Source: Lytechinus variegatus (taxonomy: Eukaryota; Echinodermata; Echinoidea; Temnopleuroida; Toxopneustidae). From it: DNA of 64,000 nucleotides. A model generated the notes under the pieces. The model was not told the DNA's origin. It was given only the letters and a program-made list of their open reading frames with translations, and ran no database searches. Shown piece after piece: positions 11,801 through 23,700 of the stretch. Both the position numbers and the translations under genes were made by a program. The stretch lies in NCBI RefSeq assembly GCF_018143015.1, contig NC_054746.1, positions 38,628,687-38,692,686 of the forward strand. The letters are read 5' to 3'. Each line of letters begins with the position of its first letter. The first letter of the stretch is position 1.

Positions 11801-12557
11801 TTAACCCTAAAAAGACTGGGGGGACTGATTCAGCCCCCCCCTCGACATTTTCGCGATAAATGAGCTGCGCGAAATTTTTTGACCGCGTCGCTCGCTGACT
11901 TTTTACTGTCAAGTCTCGCGCAACTTTTGAGACCAAAATTGTGACCCCTGGGTACGCGGTTCTAAAATTACGCAACATTTCGTAAGTGCATGCAGACCCA
12001 AAATTACTCAAAAACGTGAATTTGTGTACAAATCCAATGCAAATAGTGTTCTTAGCCAAAATTCATAAATGTTTCATTATTTTTCCTTTTACTGATTAAA
12101 ATCAATTAATTTTATCTTGTTTATGGTCAAAATAAAGTCCCCGACAATTTCCATTAAAAAAAATAAAAAACAAAAAGTCGAAAAACAAAGAAATACATAA
12201 GAAATTTAGAAAACAATAGAATACATAAGAAAATAAATTGGATTTTGAAATTTTTTAAAAATCAATTTGATCAGATGCCTATCTAGAGTATGTGAAACAA
12301 AAATTAACATTTCAGGGGCATTATTTAATTAATTAGAGCAAACTTATGCTTTTACGCATAAATTAGCATAATTAATGAGACATGAGATTTTTTGCCGAAT
12401 TTGATGTTATAGTTTTGTAGATAATGCCATGGGTAACGCGTGTGCCAATTTTCGTCACGATCACGCGATCAACGGCTGAAATCATAAGGGGGGGCTGAAT
12501 CAGCCCCCCCCCCCAGTCATTTTAGGCGTCGAAATAGCCCAGTCTATTTAGGGTTAA
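11801..12557. mobile_element. Inverted-repeat element with TTAA target duplication
   Basis: TTAA (11801-11804) and TTAA (12554-12557) flank a 749-bp element. Its ends are CCCTAAAAAGACTGGG and the reverse complement CCCTAAATAGACTGGG. A second, subterminal inverted block (CTGATTCAGCCCCCCC) lies near both ends. TTAA targets are typical of piggyBac and Kolobok transposases. No transposase ORF is present, so it is non-autonomous. Confidence 0.85.
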
Positions 12558-13861
12558 GAGCATAAGTGTCATATCTCTCACCATACCTGAACTCTTATGA
12601 GAAATGTCAATGAGCTTTGTTGTGCAAAGGAGTTAACTACTTGGGTATTATTTTCCCCAAGTGAGACTTTAAAAACATCAGATAAAGTTTCATGGAAGAG
12701 GATGAAGACGTACATTTTGCAGTTTGGTTGAAGCAAGTTTTGGTACCATGGTACTTTAAAATATGAAGTACTTTTTAACATATAGGGCATGGAAAGAAAT
12801 CTATTTTCAGTTGCAAATCAATTGTAATTCCTTAAATCAGGCCTGATGGGGCGCCATTACATGAAAGTTTGAGTTGCAATTGCTTGTAAAGTCGACTGCA
12901 AATTTGCATTTAATCAAAGGACTTACACTTGATTTTGTGATAGGCTTTATTTGGAATTGAATGATAAATTTTTTGCAATGCCCCATTAGTAACATGTCGC
13001 CTTCCTTTCTGCACATTAGTCAAGCATTTCTTTGCAGAAGCACAGCTCGAGTTATTTTGTTACTGGTTGATTTGGTGTTGATTAGGCTGATTTTCTAATC
13101 GAGCTAGTGCTAGGACCAACCTCTCAAATTATATAACAAATATCATGTTTGTAAAATCATATTCAGTTAGGTAAGTCAGCCCAGATACTCTCAACACCAA
13201 TACCAACAATGAACTTGAAATAGTAACCATTGTCTTTCAGTTATTGCATGGTATGATGTTTTGTGTATTTGTGGATGACAAGTTAGAGTTAGATATTTCA
13301 GATTGTTCTTACATTCTGTGTTCCTGTTGTCTGGTCTTGTGATATACTATGTACTATCATGAAATGATTTAATGTAAGATTTTATATTGTCTCAGCATAA
13401 ATGTTTACCTTTCTCCTGCATTTAATGATGGATTGCAAATACCAGATAAAATGTAATGCATGATACGTAAATTGTTCAGATAACTTAGACTTGCTCAATG
13501 CTTGTTGGCTATAGAAAAATTATTAGAGTGTATGCAATGTATGCAAACTGGAACCAAAGTATTAAGCGAATTCCGGTCACTAGCACCTCATGAAATAAGA
13601 TTCACATGCATGACTGCAGTCAAATAAGATTATTGAAATTTCATACAAATGTCACAGTATACTAAAGGTGAGTTGTAAAGGGTACACGAACATTTTCCAA
13701 AGAACATAAACAAGTGTAATCACATTTTGACAACCAAATTATCAATGGAGAATTAGACTACTTGTAAAGAACCTTGCATCCATTTTGAAATGCTCATTTG
13801 ACTGAGATAACCCATCCATATATTTATGTTAAGTCTTGAGGTGACAGTATACTAATAATTA
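12558..13861. other. Intergenic, nothing recognised
   Basis: AT-rich sequence without convincing exons, RNA genes or clear terminal repeats. Confidence 0.5.
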
Positions 13862-14291
13862 TTGTTTAAGTGCAATGGACAGAATAATTCACGAGGTGAA
13901 AGATGAAATGATCCATTCAGTTAGGCATAGCCTTTTGAATAGATCATTCATTTCATCTTTCACTGAATGAAGTATTCTGTCCATCGCACAAATGAAAATA
14001 ACATTCATTATTTGATTTATATGACACCTAAAAATAAAGATCTTTTTCGTTTTAAATTTTAAATTCATGAATTTTGATGTAAAATATACTCATGCAGTAC
14101 AAGGTCGGTCTGTTGATTGTTGTGTACATACAACACACACCTGCAGATGGGAGTGATTTTACTTGTGCCAGTGGTCTTGGTGATAGCGTGCAGTGACAAA
14201 GTCGTATGGATCCAAAATTGCACGGATGACGTCATTGTAAAATGGGCTGAATGATCGATAACAAATGGCAAGGGTCTACATAGGCGTCATA
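13862..14291. repeat. Fold-back element, copy 1
   Basis: A long imperfect inverted repeat (about 13871-13990) has arms around GTGCAATGGACAGAATAATT...AGATGAAATGATCCATTCA. It is followed by a ~270-bp segment bounded by TATGACACC and GGCGTCATA. The whole arrangement recurs at 24853-25265, which shows it is one dispersed family. Confidence 0.75.
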
Positions 14292-16485
14292 CAACATGTA
14301 ATAGAGCATGTGAATAGTTGAAGTGAAGATATATTTCAAACTTTCAATGGGTGATTTTAAGTAGTGTTGCTGCTGAAATAAATGTATATCCGGCTACTGA
14401 GCTTAGCCCTTGGCAGAGCAAGCTATAGTAATAATTTGTTGAAAAAAAATCAAAGTATGTTGACTCTTCAAGTTAGGTATTATGCCTGGTGTTTGATTTG
14501 CCCCAACACCAGCATTGAACACAACTTGAAATCACCCAATATAGCTGCTCTGTTAATATGCATTGATTTTGACTGTAATAGTCACTACATTTATTTATAC
14601 ATGCTGTGTTGTTGTTTTTTCAGAACCTGTAAGTTTTTCAACAATTGTCATTTTTCAAGTTGTCAGATCTAAGAATTTGCCTTGCTTTTGATTGGATGAG
14701 TATTAGGATAATCACAAATTTTCAGTGCTTACAACTTAAATAAAAATAGTCCCCAGGAGTAAATAGGATATTATTGTAATTTGCCTTTCCTGTTTTCACT
14801 CTTTCCATTATTTCATTAAAGAAATAGAAACCTCGTCAAAGAGGAAACAATGTAAATAAATGACATGTGAGCAGCACTGCTAACAACCCCAGTCTTCCAA
14901 AACATATTTAAGATCAGCCAGTACTATTCACTTGTGTTTTTTCTTGTAGTTTTGGTTCATGAAATGAGGATAGCAAAACATTAGCTGTCATGTTGTAATG
15001 CTACCGTATCTGTTTTATTATAATACAAGGTACATGTAGAAATCTTGATATTTTTTTGTAAACCATGGATCATGACAGCAATAAATGGGCGAGATATGAA
15101 TTAATCTCAAAGTACATAGAATAGTTATTTGTTGCTATTTATTTCAAGATATACACCTACATGTAGATATTTATTACTTTGCACCAAATGTGATCAATTT
15201 GACTCTAAAACATGATATTCTTTGAATTAATATCATGCACATATTTTTTCTCTCCAGTTTATGTCAATTGCTAGGCTATATCAGCCACACTTGTCAATCA
15301 TATTTCACTAAACACAAGTTCTCTTCCTGTCAGACCCCAATGCTCTGAAATGAAACATGTACATTGTGTCCCAAAATAAAATGTGCTTGTAACAGAAAAA
15401 TAAACAGAATGTAGTTAAAAAACACAGTTTGTATTTTCAGTAAATATTTGAAGGTCTCACTTAATTTATTTCAAATAAACAGGCTCTCGTGTAACGGCAT
15501 TGCTTTTCAACCCAAGTCCAGTAGTTCTGAACTTGCTAATCTCACAGTACCTGTTCAGATTTCTTCTCGATTCACTCAAAAAAGGAAAAAAAATCACCCT
15601 TCTGTTTTATGACATTAATGATGAATAGCTTGAATCTTCACTGTTGATTTCAATTAGGCTTGAATATACAAGAGAACTGAATGCAAACCACTAACCATTG
15701 TTTTACTGTAAGACTTCCAAGGAAGTGCAAACTTTTGTTACATCAAATATGTGTAAAAAAAACCTAATGATACAAAATCAATGTAACTTTCACAGGGGTT
15801 AGTAAATTAACTAGGCTTTATAAATCCTAAAATTTTATTGAGTAAGGTATCTATCAAGGGACATTTTTACTGGGACTCGCTGTGCATGCCTTAAATGGAA
15901 ATTCAACCTAGAAGATAAATAATTTGTGTAAAAGGAATAACATATTCCAGATAGTAATTGAATTTTTGGGATTAAGAAAAAAGATTTTTTGTTTGATATC
16001 AAATTCATGAACGTGTTTATTTGAATGAGAAAAGACCATTACCATTATGCGTTTGAATTCATCCACATTTTCCTTGCAATCCTAAGTTTGGCAGGCAAAA
16101 TTTTTCACCTAATCCATAATTCAAATTTGACTGCCTAAAATGTAGGTATTTGTGCCAATTAAATTGAATTCATATTCACTCTTCAAAGACATGCATTGGA
16201 TTTAATTGCTTTATGAAAATGACCTATTTATCAAAAAATAGGTCCAATGGTCTTCATACAAATATTTCATCAACGATGAAACAATCTCTTGTTTGTCACA
16301 GGTAGACTGTTGTGCAGTGATGCTGTACAACTCCAGGATTTAAATCCAATGACATACAAGCTGGGATCACAGATAAACTTCTTCCCAGTCTTTCTAAGTT
16401 CAAGTCTCTCATAGCATCAGACAGGTTCTTGATACCTTTGGATACATTCAACAGTCCGCTGATGGTTGAAGTCTTTCAAAAGTTT
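14292..16485. other. Intergenic between APMAP and MRPL33
   Basis: Convergent interval downstream of both genes. AATAAA motifs near 14377, 15375 and 15399 (+), and TTTATT at 16017-16022 (AATAAA on -), are possible polyadenylation signals for APMAP and MRPL33 respectively; none is confirmed. No exon was recognised. Confidence 0.4.
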
Positions 16486-16535
16486 TCACATTGACCTGAT
16501 CTTTCTGTCCTCTATGAATAATACATGTCGATTCA
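16486..16535 (-). CDS. MRPL33: MRPL33 last coding exon
   Basis: Acceptor CCGCCTGCAG, then two bases completing V, and NRHVLFIEDRKIRSM with TGA at 16488-16486. VLFxE...KIRS is the signature C-terminus of mitochondrial L33. Confidence 0.92.
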
Positions 16536-19500
16536 CTGCAGGCGGAATATAAAAGTTACAAAAATAATTTTATTTCATATGCTAAATAATACAAGATAAT
16601 TTGCGGAAGTTTCAAAGAAAAAGGGAATAAATGAACTGGCAAACAATAAAAGTTGCAATATTTTGAATGAGCCAGATGAAAATTCAGTTTGAAGTATACA
16701 GTCAAGTCAAACTGGACAAACAATGTTGTATACAGCAGATCACTTCTAACACTAATGGACCTAGTTTTGATTTTCAGAAAGTGATTGAAAAAAATATTAT
16801 TTTGGCTTGAATGCTAGAAGAAATTCAATATTTACTGGAATGAACACTGATATATGATAAGAATTTTGTATATTTGTAGAGCCCACATACTGCCAAAAGA
16901 AGCTCATGGCACTAGCTCAGCAAGTTCTCTTAATATCTTGTATATGAACAAGTGAATAAATCATCAAAATACATACATAAAATGAACATTGAGCATCTTA
17001 ATGACCTGCAGGACATAATCAACTTGCCTTTCGGATCAAACTTGACCAACATCATTTTGGGTTTTAATCTGTTCCTGATCATCACTTTACAAGTTCCTGT
17101 TCCAGCTGCACTCTTCAACATCACCATTACCCGTCTAGAAATGGAATGAAAGTGGGAAGTGTATTACACATTGTAGTTTATGTCTTCAATTATTCTTAAA
17201 CAAAATTTTATTTACTGGTAGTTTATATTCAATTAGCAAATAAAATACATGCAGGATATATCACTACTTAATTTGACGAATATTAGAGAATACAGGTACT
17301 ATTGCATAAGTCCACATTCCATAAATCAAATATTGGCCCAAGTCGAACCATATTATACAAAAATGTCTTATAAAGTATATACAAACCTCTTCTAATTTAA
17401 TTTTTCCCAAGTAAACAAATTTTTGTGGTCCAAAATGACAGGCAAAAAATATATCATTATGAATGTTGATTCACTTGTGCTATACCGGTACTTTTTTTCA
17501 TATTTGTGCAATATAACTCTTCTTACAATTACCTGCTCCCCTGAGCTTTAAAAATATGCTTTGATTACACAATCTCACAAGTCTAATATGAAGTGCATCT
17601 TCAGTTCAATCATGCATTTCAAGACATTTTTAACTTCCTGTAGAAGGATCCTAAAATGAATTTTATTATTCTTAGTCATTTGACTCGCTGTCGTGTATTC
17701 TGAATTATATTAAGAAATATAACATCAAATCTTTCTATACCGGTAATTCAACTAGATTAGATGTAAAATGAAATAGTGATGTAAATGATTTAAAATGCAC
17801 CGGGCCAAATTCACTCTGCACAGTGCTCAAGATGTAATATTTGAATGAATAGTGATTGATTTAGCCAATACTTACTTGCTTTTTGCAACTGTAACAAAGA
17901 AGAAGAGAGAAATAACATCAAAATTAAACGATCATGTTTTAATACATGTAGTTTAATAGGCCTACAGATTGCACAATTTTCAATCAGAAAGGCATCAACC
18001 ATGCCCTTTCTCATTTACCCTAAATGTCTGGACTAATCAAATTTCATATATTTTCATGAAATGGAACTAGTCCACAATGATCCAAATATATACATTTCAT
18101 CAAATTCAATAGTCACTTAAAAAGTAATTCTTGTGAAGTTCCAAAAATGTTCAATGCTGATAATATCCCAAGGCTAAGTATATCATCATGTTATGATGAG
18201 AGGTAATAGTATTGACCTCAATTACATCATCTGAATATACAATCTTCCATCTCCATATGATACATGTTAACATAAAAAAATGCACACATGGAAGAGACAG
18301 TTTTGATAACTGAATATCAAAACTGTAATCAGTATAGGAACATACATGTACCTAAATAACTACCCCCACCCCCCCCCATGCACATGTCATTTCTGTAAAC
18401 AGCGTATGTGAGGAATGAGGATGTCAAACATAACTCCATATATTACAATATTATGTATGAATATAAATGAACAACCTATACTTACATAGAGAAAATGAAA
18501 GAAACATGATGACACTGATAATCTGCACAACGGATCTGCAAGTTGGGTTTTCAAATATACTCAGCTCAATTCACACTTCACTATAAGAAAAAATTGAAGG
18601 TGAAATACATGTAGTTCTGTCAACTTATTAAAAATCTTATTTCATATTCAGCACTCAAATAAGATCATCAATATCATCCACCTAACAGAAGGCAATAACC
18701 ATTCGAAAAAGGCTGCTTTAATGTTTAATAAGTACCATCACAGATACTTTATGAAAGAACAGAATTCCAGATACAGAATCATAGCCCACAAGCAATTGTA
18801 AAAGATCAAATCCATTATATCCATGTAAATTTATAAATAGCATTAACATTCTATATTGAAATTCAAACAACCAGGCTGCAAACAACTGAAAAGTGTGAAT
18901 GGGATCATTGTGAAACTTGTCTTGATAGGCCTATAATTTTTCAAGAAACATGTATTCAACTGTGCAATCAAACTTTGCATTTCATTGTGCAAGAAAATCA
19001 ACATCTTGCCTGGCAAAATGCAAAACATGGTGTACTAAAAAAAAAAAAAGCACACACATACCGGTACACCCTCATAAAATGAGTCATCTGCTCAGTCATA
19101 TTTTCACTGACTGATCGCAATAACGAAATTGTTAGTTCTGCTGAAAATGGATGCATAACGGCAAAGATCTAAAATCATTCCAATTAAGTCTTAAAGAGAA
19201 AGAATTTGGAGCTGAACACAGAGTCCCAAGTTTAAATTCAGAAGACAGTAGAGGCGCACGGCCAATATGGGAGACTCTCCAATGTGGGAGATAATCTCCC
19301 ATATTAGAGACTTGCTTTGCAAAAGAACAAAAGAAACAACACCAACAAAAGCATAATTTTTTCCACCCAAAATATTGTCTCACTGAGATCAGAAGCCCAT
19401 TTGTTTTGTGTGTGGATGACAACAAAAATCCTTATCAAAACAAAAGTAGATGGTGAATTTTTAAAGTAGACGGTGAAAAGGGGTAATTTTTCATGAGGAA

Positions 19501-19960
19501 TCTGCTTATCACATTTTTATCTGCCGCCAAGGTAATCCTTTTGAAGCAAATGTAAACAAAGGAAATTGGTCTCCCAAACTGGAGACTGTCTCTGAAATTG
19601 GATACCCAAATTCTTTACAAAAGTCTCTGATATTGGAGATAATCTCTCTCATGGGAGACAGTCTCCAATATTGGCCGTGCGCCTCTACTGGAAGATGCCA
19701 GACTCCATAATATAATGAATAAATAATGAATTTAGGGCATTTCATGTGATGGCCTCAAAATGCAGCCTTTCTCATCAAAATCCCTGAATCATATTCAAAG
19801 TGAAGTGTGCCGACATGGGGTACCATTTTTTTCAATCTGAAAATGACTGCCTAAGTTTTTTTCAAGAAAATCCTAACCTAGTTATATTTTCTTAATTTCT
19901 TTCATTTTTCATTGACAAATTTTGTACACTTGACTTACCGGTACTCAATATAAGGAACAT
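16486..19960 (-). CDS. MRPL33: Mitochondrial ribosomal protein L33 (bL33m), four coding exons
   Basis: Component of the large subunit of the mitochondrial ribosome. Exons on the minus strand are 19960-19939, 17888-17876, 17134-17028 and 16535-16486; together 192 nt, giving 63 residues plus TGA (human protein: 65). The product opens MFLILSTVAKSKRVMVMLKS, continues AAGTGTCKVMIRNRLKPKMM and LVKFDP, and ends VNRHVLFIEDRKIRSM. This tracks vertebrate L33 throughout: MFL start, AKSK, AGTG, RNRL, YDP, VLFVE and KIRS near the end. All phases join exactly. Exon 2 is only 13 nt. Intron 3 uses a GC donor (AAAG|GCAAGT) and a normal AG acceptor; reading straight through the donor gives a non-homologous tail. 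The start codon follows an AG acceptor-like TTTCAG by 6 bp, so an upstream non-coding exon is possible. The gene is head to head with TAF6L. Confidence 0.9.
17028..17134 (-). CDS. MRPL33: MRPL33 coding exon 3
   Basis: Acceptor CATTTCTAG, then a 107-nt exon encoding RVMVMLKSAAGTGTCKVMI, RNRLKPKMMLVKFDPK and the first base of V. It ends at a GC donor, AAAG|GCAAGT. Confidence 0.9.
17876..17888 (-). CDS. MRPL33: MRPL33 13-nt microexon
   Basis: TTGCAAAAAGCAA sits between acceptor CTTTGTTACAG and donor GTAAGT. Joined to its neighbours it completes V and encodes A, K, S and the first two bases of K, matching the AKSK segment of vertebrate L33. Confidence 0.85.
19246..19690. mobile_element. MITE with 5-bp target duplication in MRPL33 intron 1
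   Basis: Both ends read CAGTAGAGGCGCACGGCC inward (23 bp identical before the first mismatch). They are flanked by GAAGA at 19241-19245 and 19691-19695. The interior has further inverted GGGAGA/TCTCCC blocks. No transposase ORF is present. A 5-bp duplication is used by, for example, Transib-type elements, but the end sequence does not settle the superfamily. Confidence 0.85.
19939..19960 (-). CDS. MRPL33: MRPL33 coding exon 1
   Basis: A 22-nt coding part, MFLILST plus one base, followed by donor GTAAGT (from 19938 downward). On the minus strand CTTTCAG ends at 19967, so the full exon may be 19966-19939 with a 5' UTR exon upstream. Confidence 0.85.
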
Positions 19961-20491
19961 TATTAACTGAAAGATTTTGTGAAATAAGAAGAAATTCATG
20001 TATAATCTTAACTCAAATTATTAGGTGCGAAGACTTGGGGCCCATCATTATAGAAAATAAATAAATCATAGTTCATACATTCGCTTATTTATTTCTTCAT
20101 TCGATTCCCATTTCCACTTTCCAGCACTAAAATGCAATATGTGGGACCAGTATAATAAATACGGTACTACTTATTTTTTTGAAAAAAATGTCATGAGATC
20201 TAGCCTACTACATCTAAAAAGGTTATTCTGATGAAAACCACAGCTGACATGAATGCTTCTAATCATTGGCTTTTAATGACGAGTTTGATACATACCATAT
20301 GCATATCACGGCGCTAGGCCTAGAAGTATTTAGTATGTCAATACCGGTACCATACCTCCGAGCGAGCTTCTGATCCTCCTGCAGCTCGGCGGCCCCGATC
20401 GATCATCCCAATCAATCCGAGCGAGCGCGCGCGCGAGATCGAGAGATCGAGACAGACCAGACGACGACATTCGCACTTTCTTATTGCAGCA
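19961..20491. promoter_or_regulatory. Divergent promoter interval, MRPL33 / TAF6L
   Basis: 531 bp separate the two start codons. The half next to TAF6L (about 20355-20470) is GC- and CpG-rich (GAGCGAGCGCGCGCGCGAG) in an otherwise AT-rich window. No clear TATA box was seen. A TTCTTATTGCAG acceptor-like motif ends 2 bp before the TAF6L ATG, so the transcription start and any 5' UTR intron cannot be fixed by eye. Confidence 0.6.
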
Positions 20492-20701
20492 ATGGCGGAG
20501 ACCAGCTCAAACGCAACCAGCGCAAAACCTCAACAAATCAAAGAGGAAAAACCGAAAGCTACTGATGAGAAAAAGTATGCTATATTTTCTAAAGAATCAA
20601 TCAAAACCATGGCAGAGTCTGCAGGGCATGAGAGATTGTCTGAAGAAACAGCAGCAATTTTAGCAGAAGATGTTTGTTATCGTCTCCGAGAAGCAGTGCA
20701 G
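20492..20701 (+). CDS. TAF6L: TAF6L exon 1
   Basis: ATG in good context (GCAATGGCG). Encodes a 27-residue polar leader and the first half of the histone fold, ending ...CYRLREAVQ at donor GTTTGT, phase 0. Confidence 0.9.
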
Positions 20702-23700
20702 GTTTGTTAACTCAGCTCAGTCTTGCCGGCCTGGGGGTGGGCCAGGCCAGGGCAGCTGGCAGGGAGCTCTCAGGGGAGCCAGGCGAAGCCGCGGCGGCAG
20801 AGCTCATGTAATGGCCCTGGCCTGGCTAGCATGGAGGCGTCTGGGGAGTGAAAGTCATAATATACTGTACGTATTGTCACTCCCCACTGACGCCTGGGAC
20901 CCCTCCTCCGGGGGGGGGCCACTTCCATTCACGAGTGGATACCATGCGCGACGATGGGGTCTCGAAAAGCACCCTAAACAAGTATTGGCGTGTGAAACAT
21001 GGAAACCCTAACCTTAACAAGTATTGGAAACAAAACGATACTCTTGGCAAATATTCCCTGAAATGAACCCCTAAACAAGTACAGGAATTTTTATTGTTAC
21101 GGGTCCTTCGGACGTCGGCTTTACATTATTTGGTTTAGTATGACCCCACCTTCAACATCTCGCGCAAATCGGACTCTAAACACGAAGTGTCGAGGCAAAA
21201 AGGACATCCTTTATAAAAACATTTTAATTTTGTTTTATCATCCCGGCAAATTCGACCCTAAACACATAATTTTCCTAGCGAAATAGATACCCTTTTTTCA
21301 TTATTTTTGTGTTTTTGACACCCTTATCACGTTACGTACGTAACGTGCCCTATCGTGAAAAAGACATCCTTTTTACGTATTTTTTTGGTCGCGCATGGTA
21401 TCCACTCGTCAATGTAAGTGGCCCCCCCCCGGGGGACCCCTAAATAATAATAATAATAATGGGTATTTAGAGGCGCTAAAAACAAAAAGTACCATAGCGC
21501 GTACAAAAGTAGGAAACATTTAATATTTGCAATGATTACTATACAATATTCAAGATAAAAAGGAAAATATTAATTATTGAGGAAAAAGGTATGTCTTAAG
21601 GGATGATTTGAAGCCAAGAACATTGGAAACATTTCTTATTGAAAGAGGGATAGCATTCCAAGTCTTGTGTTTTTGACACCCTTATCACGTATTCCCCCAC
21701 GTACGGGTACAAAACCAGAAACTTTCACCCCCGAGAATTCTAGCCCTAAAACATGCACATGTCATGGGGTCCAACTTCATTTCCAACATTTCTGCGATAT
21801 CGATTTCATTTTTAAAGAAGAATTCATTAAAAAAAACGAGAGATTTGTTATGAAAAGATGGGAAGAGCTTACGGCCGTGTTTACATTGCCATCTTGATTT
21901 CTTTGTCTTCCGCTTGGCGACAGCACGCAAATCACGCGATTTGCGTGCTGTCGCCAAGCGGAAGACAAAGAAATCAAGGTTGAACACTAGTGCCAACGGA
22001 TTGAATACTAGTGCCAAAAACCATCGCCGTATAATTTGATCGCTCACACAGTCGACTGGTTGAAGAAAAAAAAATAGGGAAAAAGAATAACCAGCATTTG
22101 CTCTTGGAAATGAGATGGGTCTGAAATTCAAGTAAATTCTATATTTCTATTTATTTGAGGAAACTCTTCAAAGGGGTTGAATCCTAGTGCCCTTACGGTA
22201 CCTCTTGGCATTAATTGCCAAAAAAGGGGGAAAAATCAAGTTAAAAGGCACTCATTCAATGAACAAGGTTATGATATAACCTTGTTCTCAATCTCAGTTA
22301 CATCTCCATGTGTGGCAAAATAAGGGTGGCAATGTTTTGCTTATTTTCTCTTTTTTTTATGGGACAAATGCTTGATTTTCTTACACTGTCAGTTTTCATT
22401 ACAGCTATTCATTATATAACTTGGCTCTTATGTAAATTTGATTTCTTAAATTATTTTATTCATAATTAAGAATAGAGATTGAAAGATGAAAATTTTCTTG
22501 CCATATTACTTTTCCCCAATAGAGGGCGTACACAAAAATATGCCCAAAATTCAAGTTTTTGAGCGCTCTGGTGAATACAAAAATTGTTCTTAAGTTATCA
22601 AAGGACAAGTCCACCCCAACAAAAACTTGATTTGAATAAAAAGAGAAAAATTCAACAAGCATAACACTGAAAATTTCATCAAAATCTGATTAAAATAAGA
22701 AAGTTATGGTATTTTAAAGTTTCGCTTATTTTCAATAACATAGTTATATGAACGAGCCAGTTACATCAAAATGAGAGAGTTGATGATATCACTCACTATT
22801 TCTTTTGTATTTTATATGAAATATGAAATATTGTTATTTTCTCGTCATTGTCATGTGAAATTAAGTTTCATTCCTCCCTGAACACGTGGAATTCCATTAT
22901 TTTAACATTTTGTGCTTCAGGCAAGGAGGTCCTAATTGTCAAATTCGTAAAAATTGAAATATTGTATAATTCAAACAATAAAAAACAAAAGAAATAGTGA
23001 GTGAGTGACATCATCGACTCTCTCATTTGGATGTAACTGGCTCGTTCATATAACTATTTTGTTGAAAATAAGCGAAACTTTGAAATGTCATAACTTTCTT
23101 ATTTTACATCCAATTTTGATGAAATTTTCAGCATTGTGCTTGTCTGATTTTTGTCTATTGATTCAAATCAACATTTTTCTGAGGTGGACTTGACCTTTAA
23201 TGAAAAATTGCAACTGTATGGAAATTAATTTTGGTCACAAAAGTGATATTTTAATGATTTTCAAAAGTGTGTGCTAAATACAGCATTAGCATACCATAGA
23301 CCTACGTGTACCTGTAGATTCTCCACAAGCAGGATGGTACTTGGTAGCAGTGAACAAGTGTTAAAAGGAACAAAATAGTGACCTCAGCTGTCGCGCAACT
23401 TCACTTCCCCGTTTTATTCGATCTTATACATAAACATATGGCAATTGCAGAGATGCCAAGTTCAAAGACCAGCTATGCGTGAGATTTTCTTTGAATCTGA
23501 GTGAGATCACAGACATTGTGTACAATGTATATGGGGATAGGCTGTGATAGTTGCGTGAGACAAAAAACTGAAGACTTTCGCCCTGACTCCCAAGATTTCT
23601 ACTTTCCTTCTATTCTAACGTAGTAAGTTAGGGCATAAAAAAAATTGTCCGTAATTTTGGCCTCGGTTCTAAATGCTAGTGAATCATGTAAATGGGATAC

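Noticed and set aside
16930-17027. Frameshifted MRPL33 pseudogene
   Set aside because: Reading exon 3 onward gives a wrong tail, but using the GC donor and the exon at 16535-16486 restores the full conserved C-terminus.
21685-22131. 148-residue minus-strand ORF in TAF6L intron 1
   Set aside because: It runs through the perfect hairpin and repeat DNA; no family similarity.
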